Shown: piece by piece, positions 6,687 to 16,259 of the stretch
Layout of the letters: each line of letters begins with the position of its first letter
Position numbering within the stretch: the stretch's first letter is position 1
From: Paraburkholderia sejongensis
GTDB lineage: Bacteria > Pseudomonadota > Gammaproteobacteria > Burkholderiales > Burkholderiaceae
Length of the DNA: 64,000 nt
Assembly: GCF_020880815.1 (NCBI RefSeq)
Contig: NZ_JAJITD010000014.1
Span: 1 to 64,000, forward strand
Reading direction: 5' to 3'
The notes under the pieces: model-generated
What the model saw: only the letters and a program-made list of their open reading frames with translations
What the model was told of the DNA's origin: nothing
The model's database searches: none
Made by a program: the position numbers and the translations under genes

Positions 6687-9086
6687 ATGAGCGCAACAAC
6701 CGATTCAGACGCTTCACTTCGCATGCCGCTAGCGGCCGACGAACTCGCCCGCATCGACGCGTGGTGGCGGGCCTGCAATTACCTGTCGGTCGGCATGATT
6801 TATCTGCGGGACAACCCGCTGCTGCGCGAGCCGCTCGTGGCCGAGCACGTCAAGCACCGGCTACTCGGCCACTGGGGCGCGAGCCCGGCGCTGTCGTTCG
6901 TGTGGGCGCATCTGAACCGCGTGATCAAACGCGACGACCTCGACGTGATTTTCATGGCCGGCCCCGGCCATGGCGCGCCGGGCGTACTCGGCCCCGCTTA
7001 TCTGGAAGGCACCTATTCGGAGGTGTATCCGGACAAGAGCGAAGACGCCGAGGGGATGCAGAAGTTTTTCAAGCAGTTCTCGTTTCCGGGCCATATCGGT
7101 TCGCATGTGACGCCCGAGACCCCCGGCTCGATCCACGAAGGCGGTGAGCTCGGCTACAGCCTGTCGCACGCTTACGGCGCCGCGCTCGACAACCCCGATC
7201 TGCTGGTCGCCTGCGTGATCGGCGACGGCGAGGCCGAAACCGGCCCGCTCGCGACCGCCTGGCATTCGAACAAATTCATCAACCCCGCGCGCGACGGCAC
7301 CGTGCTGCCGATCCTGAACCTGAACGGCTACAAGATCGCCAATCCGACGATTCTGTCGCGCATCAGCCACCGCGAACTCAAAGCGCTGTTCGAAGGCTAC
7401 GGTTATACGCCGCATTTCGTCGAAGGCTCGGACCCGGCGCAACTGCACCAGAAGATGGCCGCGACGCTCGATACCGTGCTCGCCGAAATTCGCGCGATTC
7501 ACGAGTGCGCGCGCGCCGCTGACGCGACTCCGGAGCGGCCGCTGTGGCCGATGATCGTGCTGCGGACTCCGAAGGGTTGGACCGGGCCGAAGGAAATCAA
7601 CGGCCATAAGGTGGAGGGCACGTGGCGCTCGCACCAGGTGCCGTTTTCCGACGTGCGCGGCAATCCGGCGAATCTGGCGCTGCTGGAAAGCTGGCTGCGC
7701 AGCTATAAACCCGCCGAACTGTTCGACGAAAACGGCCGCCTGCTGGCCGCGTTGCGCGAGCTGGCGCCGCGCGGGCCGCGCCGGATGAGCGCCAATCCGC
7801 ACGCGAACGGCGGTCTGCTGCGCCGCGAGTTGAAGCTGCCGGACTTTCGCGACTACGCGGTCGAAGTCGCGCACGCGGGCGCGGTGCTGCGCGAGAACAC
7901 GCAGCCGCTCGGCCAGTTTCTGCGCGACACGATGCGCTGCAACATGCGTACGTTCCGCGTGTTCGGCCCGGACGAAACCGCGTCCAATCGCCTGCAATCG
8001 ATCTACGAGGTCAGCAAGAAAGTATGGATGGCCGAGCGGCTGCCGGAAGACGACGACGGCGGCGAACTCGCGCCCGACGGCCGGGTGATGGAGATGCTTT
8101 CCGAGCACACGCTGATGGGCTGGCTCGAAGGCTATCTGCTGTCCGGGCGGCACGGCTTCTTCCACACGTACGAAGCGTTCGCGCACGTGGTCGATTCGAT
8201 GTTCAACCAGCATGCGAAGTGGCTGGACGTGTGCAAGAACCATGTGCCTTGGCGCGCGTCGGTGGCGTCGGAGAACATCCTGCTGTCGTCGACGGTATGG
8301 CGTCAGGATCACAACGGCTTCTCGCATCAGGACCCGGGCTTTATCGATCTCGTCACCAACAAGAGTCCGTCGGTGACGCGGGTGTATTTGCCGCCGGATG
8401 CGAACACGCTGCTGGTCGTCGCTAATGAATGCCTGCGCTCGACCGACTGCATCAACGTGATCGTCGCGGACAAGCAGAAACATCTGCAATTCACCACGAT
8501 CGACGAAGCGGTCGTGCACTGCGCGAAGGGGATGGGCGTGTGGCGGCGAGCGAGCAACGACGAGAACGCCGAGCCGGACGCGGTGATGGCCTCGTGCGGC
8601 GACGTCGCCACGCAGGAAGCGCTCGCGGCCACCGCGATCTTGCGCGAGCGTTTGCCCGAGCTGAGATTGCGTTTCGTGAACGTCGTCGACCTGTTCCGAA
8701 TGCAGCCGGCCAGCGAGCATCCGCACGGCTCCAGCGAGCGCGAGTTCGACAGCCTGTTTACCGTCGACAAGCCGGTGATTTTCAATTTCCACGGCTATCC
8801 GTGGCTGATTCACAAGCTCGCGTACCGTTTCCGCAACCACGAGAATCTGCATGTGCGCGGCTACACCGAAAAGGGCAACATCAACACGCCGCTCGAACTG
8901 GCCATCCTCAATAAGGTGGACCGCTTCAACCTCGTGCTCGACGTGCTGGACCGGGTGCCGAGGTTGCAGGGCAGGACCGCGCATCTGCGGGAAGACATGA
9001 GGAACGCGATCATCCTCAATCTGAATTACGCGCACGAGCACGGCACCGATCGCGCCGAAATCTCCGAATGGACGTGGCCGTTTTGA
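6687..9086 (+). CDS. xfp: Phosphoketolase (xylulose-5-P/fructose-6-P)
   Basis: This TPP enzyme splits xylulose-5-phosphate (and often fructose-6-phosphate) into acetyl phosphate plus glyceraldehyde-3-phosphate or erythrose-4-phosphate. With the start at 6687, preceded by CAGGAGAC, it has 799 residues, the usual length; the open frame extends 114 codons further upstream but that part is low-complexity and unconserved. Motifs include GPGHGAP, GDGEAETGPLATAWHSNKF (TPP binding), SRISHRELKALFEGYGY, and the C-terminal GYPWLIHKLAYRF and RGYTEKGNINTP. It is the first gene of a seven-gene operon with PTS, glycogen and lactate genes. No acetate kinase or phosphotransacetylase is nearby. Confidence 0.95.
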   Translation: MSATTDSDASLRMPLAADELARIDAWWRACNYLSVGMIYLRDNPLLREPLVAEHVKHRLLGHWGASPALSFVWAHLNRVIKRDDLDVIFMAGPGHGAPGVLGPAYLEGTYSEVYPDKSEDAEGMQKFFKQFSFPGHIGSHVTPETPGSIHEGGELGYSLSHAYGAALDNPDLLVACVIGDGEAETGPLATAWHSNKFINPARDGTVLPILNLNGYKIANPTILSRISHRELKALFEGYGYTPHFVEGSDPAQLHQKMAATLDTVLAEIRAIHECARAADATPERPLWPMIVLRTPKGWTGPKEINGHKVEGTWRSHQVPFSDVRGNPANLALLESWLRSYKPAELFDENGRLLAALRELAPRGPRRMSANPHANGGLLRRELKLPDFRDYAVEVAHAGAVLRENTQPLGQFLRDTMRCNMRTFRVFGPDETASNRLQSIYEVSKKVWMAERLPEDDDGGELAPDGRVMEMLSEHTLMGWLEGYLLSGRHGFFHTYEAFAHVVDSMFNQHAKWLDVCKNHVPWRASVASENILLSSTVWRQDHNGFSHQDPGFIDLVTNKSPSVTRVYLPPDANTLLVVANECLRSTDCINVIVADKQKHLQFTTIDEAVVHCAKGMGVWRRASNDENAEPDAVMASCGDVATQEALAATAILRERLPELRLRFVNVVDLFRMQPASEHPHGSSEREFDSLFTVDKPVIFNFHGYPWLIHKLAYRFRNHENLHVRGYTEKGNINTPLELAILNKVDRFNLVLDVLDRVPRLQGRTAHLREDMRNAIILNLNYAHEHGTDRAEISEWTWPF

Positions 9087-9195
9087 AGCGGGCACCGTAT
9101 CCGGCCGCTGTATCGCCGCGCCGGCTTGAACCGCTTGATCGAATGGCTTTATCGCACCGTTTCACGCTGGCGTCACCGCACCGGGAGTCATCGCC

Positions 9196-11811
9196 ATGCA
9201 AGCCCTTCAGCATTCGCTGCGCGTCGAACTGATCGCACCCCTGTCGGGCGTGCTGGTGCCGCTCGACAGCGTGCCCGACCCGGTCTTCGCGGGCAAGATG
9301 GTCGGCGACGGCGTGTCGATCGATCCGACTTCGGATGAACTGCTCGCGCCGCTGGCCGGCAAGGTCACGCTGCTGCACGCGTCCAACCACGCGGTGACGA
9401 TCACCGCCGACAACGGTCTCGAAGTGCTGCTGCACATCGGGCTCGACACCGTGCTGCTGCGCGGCGAGGGCTTCCTACCGCTGGTCAGGCAGGGCGACAC
9501 GGTCGCGGCGGGCGCGCCGCTGATCCGCTTCGATCCTGTGGTGGTCGGCGCGAAGGCGGCGAGTCTGCTCACGCAGATGGTGATCGCCAACGGCGAGCGG
9601 GTCGCGCGCTACCTGCCGGCGCAAGGGATCGTCAGCGCCGGTATCGACGTCGCGCTGTACCTCGAACTGGTCGCCGGCAGCGCGGCGGGGCAGACGCCGG
9701 ACCCGAGCGGCACGGTGCTGTCCGGTGAAATCACGCTGCCGAATCCGGCGGGCCTGCATGCGCGGCCTGCCGCGGTGGTCGCCGCCGAGGCGAAGAAATT
9801 CCAGGCGGAAATCCGCCTGCTGCGCGCGGGCGGCACTAGCGTGAATGCGAAGTCGGTCGTCGCGATCATGGGATTCGCGACCCAGTTCGGCGACAAGTTG
9901 CGCGTCGAGGCGCGCGGCCCGGATGCGGCCGAGGCGGCGAACCAGCTTGCGCGTCTGCTTGCCGAGGGCTCGGGCGAACAGCCCGGCGAGGCACCGGCGG
10001 CGGCGCCGGTGGACGGCGGCGCGGCGAGTGCCATAGCCAATACAGCGGCAAATACAGCAGCGAATGCAACCGGAACCGCCGCGGCCAATGCTGCCGCGCC
10101 CGCACCAGCGCCCACCCCCGCCGCCGCGCGCGACGCGAACGAGTTCTCCGGCGTATCCGCGTCGCCAGGCCTCGCGGTCGGCCATGTCGTGCAGTTTCGC
10201 CAGCAGGTGATCGATGTGCGCGAAGCGGGCGAGTCGCCGCCACTCGAACGCGCGCAACTCGAAGCGGCCCGCCACCAGGCGCGCCAGCAGATCGAGGCGC
10301 TGAAGGCGACGCTCGCCGATCCATCGAAAGCGCAGATTCTTGCCGCCCATCTCGAACTGCTCGACGATCCCGATCTGAACGACATCGCGATCGCTCATAT
10401 CAGCGCGGGCAAGAGCGCGGCATTCGCGTGGCGCGAAGCATTCCAGCGTCACGCGAGCACGCTGGAAAAACTCGACAATCCGCTGCTGCGCGAACGCGCC
10501 GGCGATATCCGCGACGTCGGCCGCCGGGTGCTCGCGTTGCTCGCGGGCGCGACCCAGGCGAGCATCGACGTGCCGGCCGAGTCGATCCTGATCGCCGAAG
10601 AACTGTCGCCGTCGGACACCACGTCGCTCGATCGCAGCAAGGTGCTCGGCTTTTGCACGACCAGCGGCGGCGCGACCAGCCACGTCGCGATCCTTGCGCG
10701 CTCGCTCGGCATCCCGGCGATCTGCGGGATCGACGAGCGCGCGCTCGACCTCGCGGACGGCACGCCGGTCGTGCTCGACGGGTCGCGCGGCAGCTTGCGG
10801 CGCAACCCGAGCGCCGACGAACTCGCAAAGGCGCGCGAGCGGATCGAGCGCCAGATCGCAAGACGCGAGCAGGAGCAACTGGCGGCGGGCAAGCTCGCGA
10901 TGACCGCCGACGGTCACCGCATCGAAGTCGTCGCCAACATCCGCAACGCGCAGGAAGCGCGCGACGCGGTCGCGGCCGGCGCGGAAGGCGTCGGGCTGCT
11001 GCGCTCGGAGTTCCTGTTCGACGCGCGCGACACGGCCCCAACGGAAGACGAACAGGCCGCGCAATACTGCGCGGTCGCCGAAGCGCTCGGCCGCGACCGG
11101 ACGCTGGTAGTGCGCACGCTCGACGTCGGCGGCGACAAACCGCTGTCGTATCTGCCGCTGCCGAAGGAAGACAATCCGTTTCTGGGTCTGCGCGGCGTGC
11201 GCGTGAGCCTCGCGCGTCCCGACCTTTTCCGCACGCAATTGCGCGCGATTTTGCGCGCGGCGCCGCTCGGCAAGCTGCATGTGATGTTCCCGATGATCGC
11301 CGCGATCGAGGAAGTTCTGGCGGCGCGCCAGATCCTGCGCGAAGAAGCCGGCGAGCGCGCGGCCGAGGTCAAGGTCGGCGTGATGATCGAGGTGCCGGCC
11401 GCCGCGCTGATCGCCGAGCCGCTGGCCCGCGAAGTCGACTTCTTTTCGATCGGCACCAACGACCTCACGCAATACACGCTGGCGATGGACCGCGGCCATC
11501 CGCAGCTCGCGAAGCAGGCCGACGCGCTGCATCCGGCGGTGCTGCGGCTGATCGGCATGACGGTCGACGGCGCGCACCAGCACGGCAAGTGGGTCGGCAT
11601 CTGCGGCGGGATTGCGTCGGACGCGATGGCCGTGCCGGTGCTCGCGGGCCTCGGCATCGACGAACTGTCGGTCAGCATTCCGGCGGTCGGTTCGATCAAG
11701 GCGCAGCTCGCGCGAATCACGATGGACGAAGCGCGCCAGCTCGCCGCCGAAGTGCTGCGGCTGGGCACCGCCGCGCAAGTTCGCGCGCATCTTGCCCGCT
11801 TCGCCGAATGA
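9196..11811 (+). CDS. PTS fusion protein EIIA(Glc)-HPr-enzyme I
   Basis: One 871-residue polypeptide carries three phosphotransfer modules. Residues 1-150 are an EIIA of the glucose class (active His80 in VLLHIGLDTV, supporting His65). Residues 175-260 are HPr (His188 in NPAGLHARPA, with a Ser220 region like the regulatory site). After an Ala/Thr/Pro-rich linker (about 262-312) comes enzyme I, with phospho-His496 in GGATSHVAI and the PEP-binding FFSIGTNDLTQYTLAMDR. It passes phosphate from PEP to the EIIB of the next gene, so the two genes form a complete sugar PTS. The start at 9196 is 109 bp after xfp. NagF/FruB-like fusions in Ralstonia and Burkholderia are similar. Confidence 0.93.
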   Translation: MQALQHSLRVELIAPLSGVLVPLDSVPDPVFAGKMVGDGVSIDPTSDELLAPLAGKVTLLHASNHAVTITADNGLEVLLHIGLDTVLLRGEGFLPLVRQGDTVAAGAPLIRFDPVVVGAKAASLLTQMVIANGERVARYLPAQGIVSAGIDVALYLELVAGSAAGQTPDPSGTVLSGEITLPNPAGLHARPAAVVAAEAKKFQAEIRLLRAGGTSVNAKSVVAIMGFATQFGDKLRVEARGPDAAEAANQLARLLAEGSGEQPGEAPAAAPVDGGAASAIANTAANTAANATGTAAANAAAPAPAPTPAAARDANEFSGVSASPGLAVGHVVQFRQQVIDVREAGESPPLERAQLEAARHQARQQIEALKATLADPSKAQILAAHLELLDDPDLNDIAIAHISAGKSAAFAWREAFQRHASTLEKLDNPLLRERAGDIRDVGRRVLALLAGATQASIDVPAESILIAEELSPSDTTSLDRSKVLGFCTTSGGATSHVAILARSLGIPAICGIDERALDLADGTPVVLDGSRGSLRRNPSADELAKARERIERQIARREQEQLAAGKLAMTADGHRIEVVANIRNAQEARDAVAAGAEGVGLLRSEFLFDARDTAPTEDEQAAQYCAVAEALGRDRTLVVRTLDVGGDKPLSYLPLPKEDNPFLGLRGVRVSLARPDLFRTQLRAILRAAPLGKLHVMFPMIAAIEEVLAARQILREEAGERAAEVKVGVMIEVPAAALIAEPLAREVDFFSIGTNDLTQYTLAMDRGHPQLAKQADALHPAVLRLIGMTVDGAHQHGKWVGICGGIASDAMAVPVLAGLGIDELSVSIPAVGSIKAQLARITMDEARQLAAEVLRLGTAAQVRAHLARFAE

Positions 11812-11844
11812 GCATCGGTTGAGCGGATCACGAGGAGACGAGCC

Positions 11845-13647
11845 ATGTTCTCGCAGGCGTTCGGAGTGTTGCAGAAGGTCGGCAAATCACTGATGCTGCC
11901 GGTCGCGGTGCTGCCGGTGGCCGGGCTGCTGCTCGGTCTGGGCGCGACCGACTTCCACGGTTACGTACCGGCGGTCGTGCTCGCGTTGATGAAAAATTCG
12001 GGCGACGTGATCTTCGCGAACCTGCCGCTGATCTTCGCGGTCGGGGTCGCGCTCGGCTTCACCGAGAACGACGGCGTGTCGGGCATCGCCGCGACGATCG
12101 GCTATCTGGTGATGACCGCGACGCTCGGCGTGATCGCGAAGATCGAGGGGATCGAGACCGACACGATCATGGGCATCCCATCGATCCAGACCGGCGTGTT
12201 CGGCGGGATTCTGGCCGGCGGTCTCGCCGCGTGGATGTTCAACCGCTACTACCGGATCACGTTGCCCGCGTATCTCGGCTTCTTCGCCGGCAAACGTTTC
12301 GTGCCGATCGTGACGGCAATCGGCTCGATCGTGCTCGGCGCGATCCTGTCGTTCATCTGGCCGCCGATCGGCAACGGCATCCGCGCGTTCTCGCACTGGG
12401 CGGCGGTATCGGACCCGCGGATGGCGGCGACGGTGTACGGTTTCGTCGAACGACTGCTGATCCCGTTCGGACTGCATCACATCTGGAACGTGCCGTTCTT
12501 CTTCGAAATGGGCAGCTACCTCGACCCGAGCACCGGCAAGACGGTGCACGGCGACATCACCCGTTATTTCGCGGGCGATCCGACCGCCGGCATCCTCGCC
12601 GGCGCGTTCCTGTTCAAGATGTTCGGACTGCCGGCCGCCGCGATCGCGATCTGGCATTGCGCGAAGCCGGAAAAGAAAGTGGCGGTCGGCGGGATGATGG
12701 TGTCGGCCGCGCTGACCTCGTTTCTCACCGGCATCACCGAGCCGATCGAATTCGCGTTCCTGTTCGTCGCGCCGGTTCTGTACCTGATTCACGCGTGCCT
12801 CGCGGCGTCCGCGCAGTTCGTCGCCAATACGCTGTGGATGCGGATGGGCTTCACGTTCTCGCAGGGAGGCATCGACTTTCTGATGTTCAACCTGATCGGC
12901 GGCAAGGCGACGCATGCGTGGTACGTGTTCATTCTCGGTCCGATCTATGCGGTCATCTACTACGGCGTGTTCCGCTTTGTGATTCAGCGCTTCAATCTGA
13001 AGACGCCGGGGCGCGAGGACGATACGGCTGATGCTCAGGTGGTCGCCGCCGCCGGCGCGGGCGGACGCTCGCGCGAACTGGTGCTGGCGTTCGGCGGCCG
13101 CTCGAACATCACCAGTCTCGACGCCTGCATCACGCGCTTGCGGATTTCGGTCAAAGACCCGGCGCGGGTCGACGAACACAAGCTGAAGGCGCTCGGCGCC
13201 GCCGGCGTGGTGCGGGTCGGCAACGGCGTGCAGGCGATCTTCGGGCCGCTGTCGGAGAACATGAAGACCGACATGCAGGAGTATCTGAAGACCGCGGGAA
13301 GCGACGCGGATCTGCCGGCGGTTGGTGCCGTTGATGCTGTGGCGGCTGCGGGCACCGCGACCGCCCCCGCCGAGACCGCCGCCGCCGCCGTCGCCGCGCA
13401 GCAAAGTTCTCCCGACGAAACCGCGCGCGCCCAACAGATTCGCGCGGCATTGGGCGGCGCGGCCAACATCAGGAAACTCGACGCGGTGGCCGCCACGCGC
13501 CTGCGCGTCGAAGTACTGGACGCATCGCGGATCGACGCGGCCGCGCTGACCGCGGCGGGCGTGGCCGCGACCCAGGCGTTGAAGAACGGCGCGCTCGATC
13601 TGATCGTGGGGCTCAGCGCGGCGAGACTCGCGGGCGCGATGCGTTAG
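11845..13647 (+). CDS. PTS permease EIIC-EIIB, glucose/N-acetylglucosamine class, with a degenerate second EIIB
   Basis: An inner-membrane sugar permease of 600 residues. EIIC (about 1-385) starts GVLQKVGKSLMLPVAVLPVAG and has ten or so membrane segments and the conserved GITEPIEFAFLFVAP substrate-site loop. A first EIIB domain (about 405-480) has the phosphorylated Cys428 in LDACITRLR. After an Ala-rich linker a second EIIB-like domain (about 528-598) keeps LGG..NI..LDA and TRLRVEV but has Ala549 where the Cys should be, so it cannot accept phosphate. Substrate is glucose or N-acetylglucosamine; neighbours (glycogen, phosphoketolase) favour glucose. It follows the EIIA-HPr-EI gene by 33 bp. 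Confidence 0.92.
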   Translation: MFSQAFGVLQKVGKSLMLPVAVLPVAGLLLGLGATDFHGYVPAVVLALMKNSGDVIFANLPLIFAVGVALGFTENDGVSGIAATIGYLVMTATLGVIAKIEGIETDTIMGIPSIQTGVFGGILAGGLAAWMFNRYYRITLPAYLGFFAGKRFVPIVTAIGSIVLGAILSFIWPPIGNGIRAFSHWAAVSDPRMAATVYGFVERLLIPFGLHHIWNVPFFFEMGSYLDPSTGKTVHGDITRYFAGDPTAGILAGAFLFKMFGLPAAAIAIWHCAKPEKKVAVGGMMVSAALTSFLTGITEPIEFAFLFVAPVLYLIHACLAASAQFVANTLWMRMGFTFSQGGIDFLMFNLIGGKATHAWYVFILGPIYAVIYYGVFRFVIQRFNLKTPGREDDTADAQVVAAAGAGGRSRELVLAFGGRSNITSLDACITRLRISVKDPARVDEHKLKALGAAGVVRVGNGVQAIFGPLSENMKTDMQEYLKTAGSDADLPAVGAVDAVAAAGTATAPAETAAAAVAAQQSSPDETARAQQIRAALGGAANIRKLDAVAATRLRVEVLDASRIDAAALTAAGVAATQALKNGALDLIVGLSAARLAGAMR

Positions 13648-13690
13648 CAGGCAAGCAGGCAGTTGGCACGCAGGCAGCAGGCCAGCAGGC
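13648..13690 (+). repeat. GCAGGC-rich imperfect direct repeats
   Basis: Between the permease stop and the glycogen phosphorylase gene the sequence repeats GCAGGC/CAGCAGGC about six times in 43 bp. It probably reflects replication slippage. I see no hairpin with a T-run, so no terminator splits the operon here. Confidence 0.5.
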
Positions 13691-13748
13691 GGCGGCCAGC
13701 GCGGCCGGCTACTGCCCGCGCGCCGCCGAACCGGAGCGGAGTACCAGC

Positions 13749-16259
13749 ATGACCGACATTCCTGCGGTCGCCACGATCGCACAGCACGGCGCGGCGATGA
13801 ACGACGCGCCCACGGACGCATCCACGGCGCCGTTTCATCAGGACGTGGTGCGCAACCTGATCTGCCGCCAGGCACGCTACCCGGACGTCGCCACCCCGCA
13901 CGACTGGTACATGGCGCTCGCGTACAGCGTGCAGGGCCGCATGCTGGCGCGTTGGGCCGCATCCACCAAAACCTACGCGGCGCGCGATGTGAAAGTCGCG
14001 TGCTATCTGTCGGCCGAATTCCTGATCGGCCCGCAACTGGGCAACAGTCTGCTGAATCTGGGCATGCAGGCCGAAGCGCGCGACGCGATGCGCGTGCTCG
14101 GCCAGGATCTCGACGCGCTGCTCGCGCTCGAAGAAGAACCGGGACTCGGCAACGGCGGTCTCGGGCGCCTCGCCGCGTGCTATCTGGACTCGCTCGCGAC
14201 GCTCGAAATTCCCGCGATCGGCTACGGAATCCGCTACGAATTCGGCATCTTCGATCAGCAGATCCGCGACGGCTGGCAGGTCGAATGCACGGACAAGTGG
14301 CTGCAAAAGGGCAACCCGTGGGAGATCGTGCGGTACGACGTCGGCTATTACGTGTCGTTCGGCGGCCACACGGAAAGCACGACCGATGCCGAAGGCCGCC
14401 TGCGGGTGCGCTGGATACCCTCGCGCCAGGTGAAGGGCGTCGCCTGCGATATGCCGATGCAGGGCTACCGGGTGAACACCTGCAACATGCTGCGTCTGTG
14501 GAAGAGCGAAGCGGTCGAATCGTTCGACTTTCAGGACTTCAACGCCGGGCAGTACTACCAGGCGGTCGAGGAAAAGGTCGTGTCGGAGACGCTGTCCAAA
14601 GTGCTCTATCCGAACGACGAGCCCGACGCCGGCAAGCGCCTGCGTCTCGCGCAGCAGTACTTTTTCGTGTCGTGCTCGCTACAGGACATGCTGCGCCTGA
14701 TGGATGCGAAGGGCACGTCGATCGAGAAGTTCGCCGATCTGTTCGCCGCGCAACTGAACGACACGCATCCGTCGATCGCGGTCGCCGAGCTGATGCGTCT
14801 GCTGATCGACGAGCGGCTGTTGTCGTGGGACGCCGCGTGGGATCTCACGCAACGCACGCTTGCGTACACGAATCACACGTTGTTGCCGGAGGCGCTCGAA
14901 ACCTGGGGGCTGCCGCTGTTCGCAAGCCTGCTGCCGCGCCCGCTCGAAATCATCTACGAGATCAACCGCCGCTTTCTCGACGACGTGCGGCGCCGCTTTC
15001 CGGGCGACGACGCGCGCGTCGCGCGGATGTCGCTGATCGACGAAGCCGGCGCGAAGAAGGTGCGCATGGCGCATCTGGCGAGCGTCGGCAGTCATTCGGT
15101 CAACGGGGTGGCCGCGCTGCATTCGGACCTGCTCAAGCGCACGGTGCTGCGCGATTTCGCCGAAATGTATCCCGAGCGTTTTCTGAACGTGACCAACGGC
15201 GTGACGCCGCGACGCTTTCTGATGCTAAGCAATCCGGGCCTCGCGCGGCTGCTCGACGCGACGATCGGCACCGACTGGACCCGCGACCTGGCTCGCCTCG
15301 ACGCGCTCGCCGCGCATGCCGGCGACGCCGCTTTCCACGACGCGTGGCGCGCGATCCGGCGCGAGAACAAGGCGGCGCTGGCCGCCCGTATCGCAGCCGA
15401 AACGGGCATCGCGGTCGACCCGGATGCGCTGTTCGATATTCAGGTCAAGCGCATACACGAATACAAGCGCCAGCATCTGAACGCGCTGTACATCATCGAT
15501 CTGTATAACCGGCTGCGCCGCCATCCGGAGCTCGACGTCGCGCCGCGCTGCTTCGTGTTCGGCGGCAAGGCCGCGCCCGGTTACGCGATGGCCAAGCTGA
15601 TGATCCGTCTGATCAACGGAATCGCCGAAGTGGTGAACAGCGACCCGGCGCTCGATGGCCGGCTCAAAGTGGTTTTCTATCCGGACTTCAACGTGAAGAA
15701 CGGCCACTGGATCTATCCGGCCGCCGATCTTTCCGAGCAGATTTCGACGGCCGGCAAGGAGGCGTCCGGCACCGGCAACATGAAATTCATGATCAACGGC
15801 GCGCTGACGATCGGCACGCTCGACGGCGCGAACGTCGAGATTCGCGAAGAAGCGGGCGCCGAGAACTTTTTCCTGTTCGGCCTGACCGCGCAGCAGGTCG
15901 AAGAACTGAAGGCGTCCGGTTATCGTCCCGCCGATTACCTGCAACGCAACGACGCGTTGCGCGACGCGCTCGAACAGATCGCACAAGGGCGCTTCTCGCG
16001 CGGCGACACGGAGATGTTCCGGCCGCTGCTCGATAATCTCGTGCACCACGATCCGTTTCTGGTTCTGGCCGATTTCGCCGCCTATGTGGAGTGTCAGGAG
16101 CAGGTGAGCGACGCATGGCGCGATGCTCGGCAATGGACCCGGATGTCGATCATGAACACCGCGCATTCGGGCAAGTTCTCGTCGGATCGCGCGATCGCCG
16201 AGTATTGCGCGCGCATCTGGAACACGCGCGCGGTGAGGATCGATCTTGCTCAGCCCTGA
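13749..16259 (+). CDS. glgP: Glycogen/alpha-glucan phosphorylase
   Basis: It releases glucose-1-phosphate from glycogen chain ends using phosphate and PLP. The 836 residues are the normal length. The PLP lysine is Lys679 in EASGTGNMKFMINGALTIG, and other family motifs are GLGNGGLGRLAACYLDSLATL-like (about residues 132-152), QLNDTHPSIAVAELMRLL and DIQVKRIHEYKRQ. GGAGCGGAG just upstream supports the start at 13749; an ATG sixteen codons later is a less likely alternative. Its stop lies inside the glgX start region (14-bp overlap), so the two glycogen-degrading enzymes are translationally coupled. No glgA/B/C is in the window. Confidence 0.95.
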   Translation: MTDIPAVATIAQHGAAMNDAPTDASTAPFHQDVVRNLICRQARYPDVATPHDWYMALAYSVQGRMLARWAASTKTYAARDVKVACYLSAEFLIGPQLGNSLLNLGMQAEARDAMRVLGQDLDALLALEEEPGLGNGGLGRLAACYLDSLATLEIPAIGYGIRYEFGIFDQQIRDGWQVECTDKWLQKGNPWEIVRYDVGYYVSFGGHTESTTDAEGRLRVRWIPSRQVKGVACDMPMQGYRVNTCNMLRLWKSEAVESFDFQDFNAGQYYQAVEEKVVSETLSKVLYPNDEPDAGKRLRLAQQYFFVSCSLQDMLRLMDAKGTSIEKFADLFAAQLNDTHPSIAVAELMRLLIDERLLSWDAAWDLTQRTLAYTNHTLLPEALETWGLPLFASLLPRPLEIIYEINRRFLDDVRRRFPGDDARVARMSLIDEAGAKKVRMAHLASVGSHSVNGVAALHSDLLKRTVLRDFAEMYPERFLNVTNGVTPRRFLMLSNPGLARLLDATIGTDWTRDLARLDALAAHAGDAAFHDAWRAIRRENKAALAARIAAETGIAVDPDALFDIQVKRIHEYKRQHLNALYIIDLYNRLRRHPELDVAPRCFVFGGKAAPGYAMAKLMIRLINGIAEVVNSDPALDGRLKVVFYPDFNVKNGHWIYPAADLSEQISTAGKEASGTGNMKFMINGALTIGTLDGANVEIREEAGAENFFLFGLTAQQVEELKASGYRPADYLQRNDALRDALEQIAQGRFSRGDTEMFRPLLDNLVHHDPFLVLADFAAYVECQEQVSDAWRDARQWTRMSIMNTAHSGKFSSDRAIAEYCARIWNTRAVRIDLAQP

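Noticed and set aside
6861..9095. Long open frame of 744 codons antisense to phosphoketolase
   Set aside because: It is an Arg/His/Val-rich mirror of a very GC-rich gene with strong motifs on the other strand; it shows no recognisable domain.
9135..9146. Possible Anr/FNR box (TTGATCGAATGG) before the PTS gene
   Set aside because: Only the left half-site TTGAT fits; the right half should read ATCAA and does not.
9475..11790. 771-codon open frame antisense to the PTS fusion gene
   Set aside because: The same effect of high GC at third positions; the plus-strand frame has three clear phosphotransfer domains.
13648..13690. Repeats considered as a CRISPR-like array
   Set aside because: Units are six to eight bases without spacers of constant length; simple slippage repeats.
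11887..13962. 691-codon open frame antisense to the permease and the start of glgP
   Set aside because: It crosses two unrelated genes and is compositionally biased without any domain.
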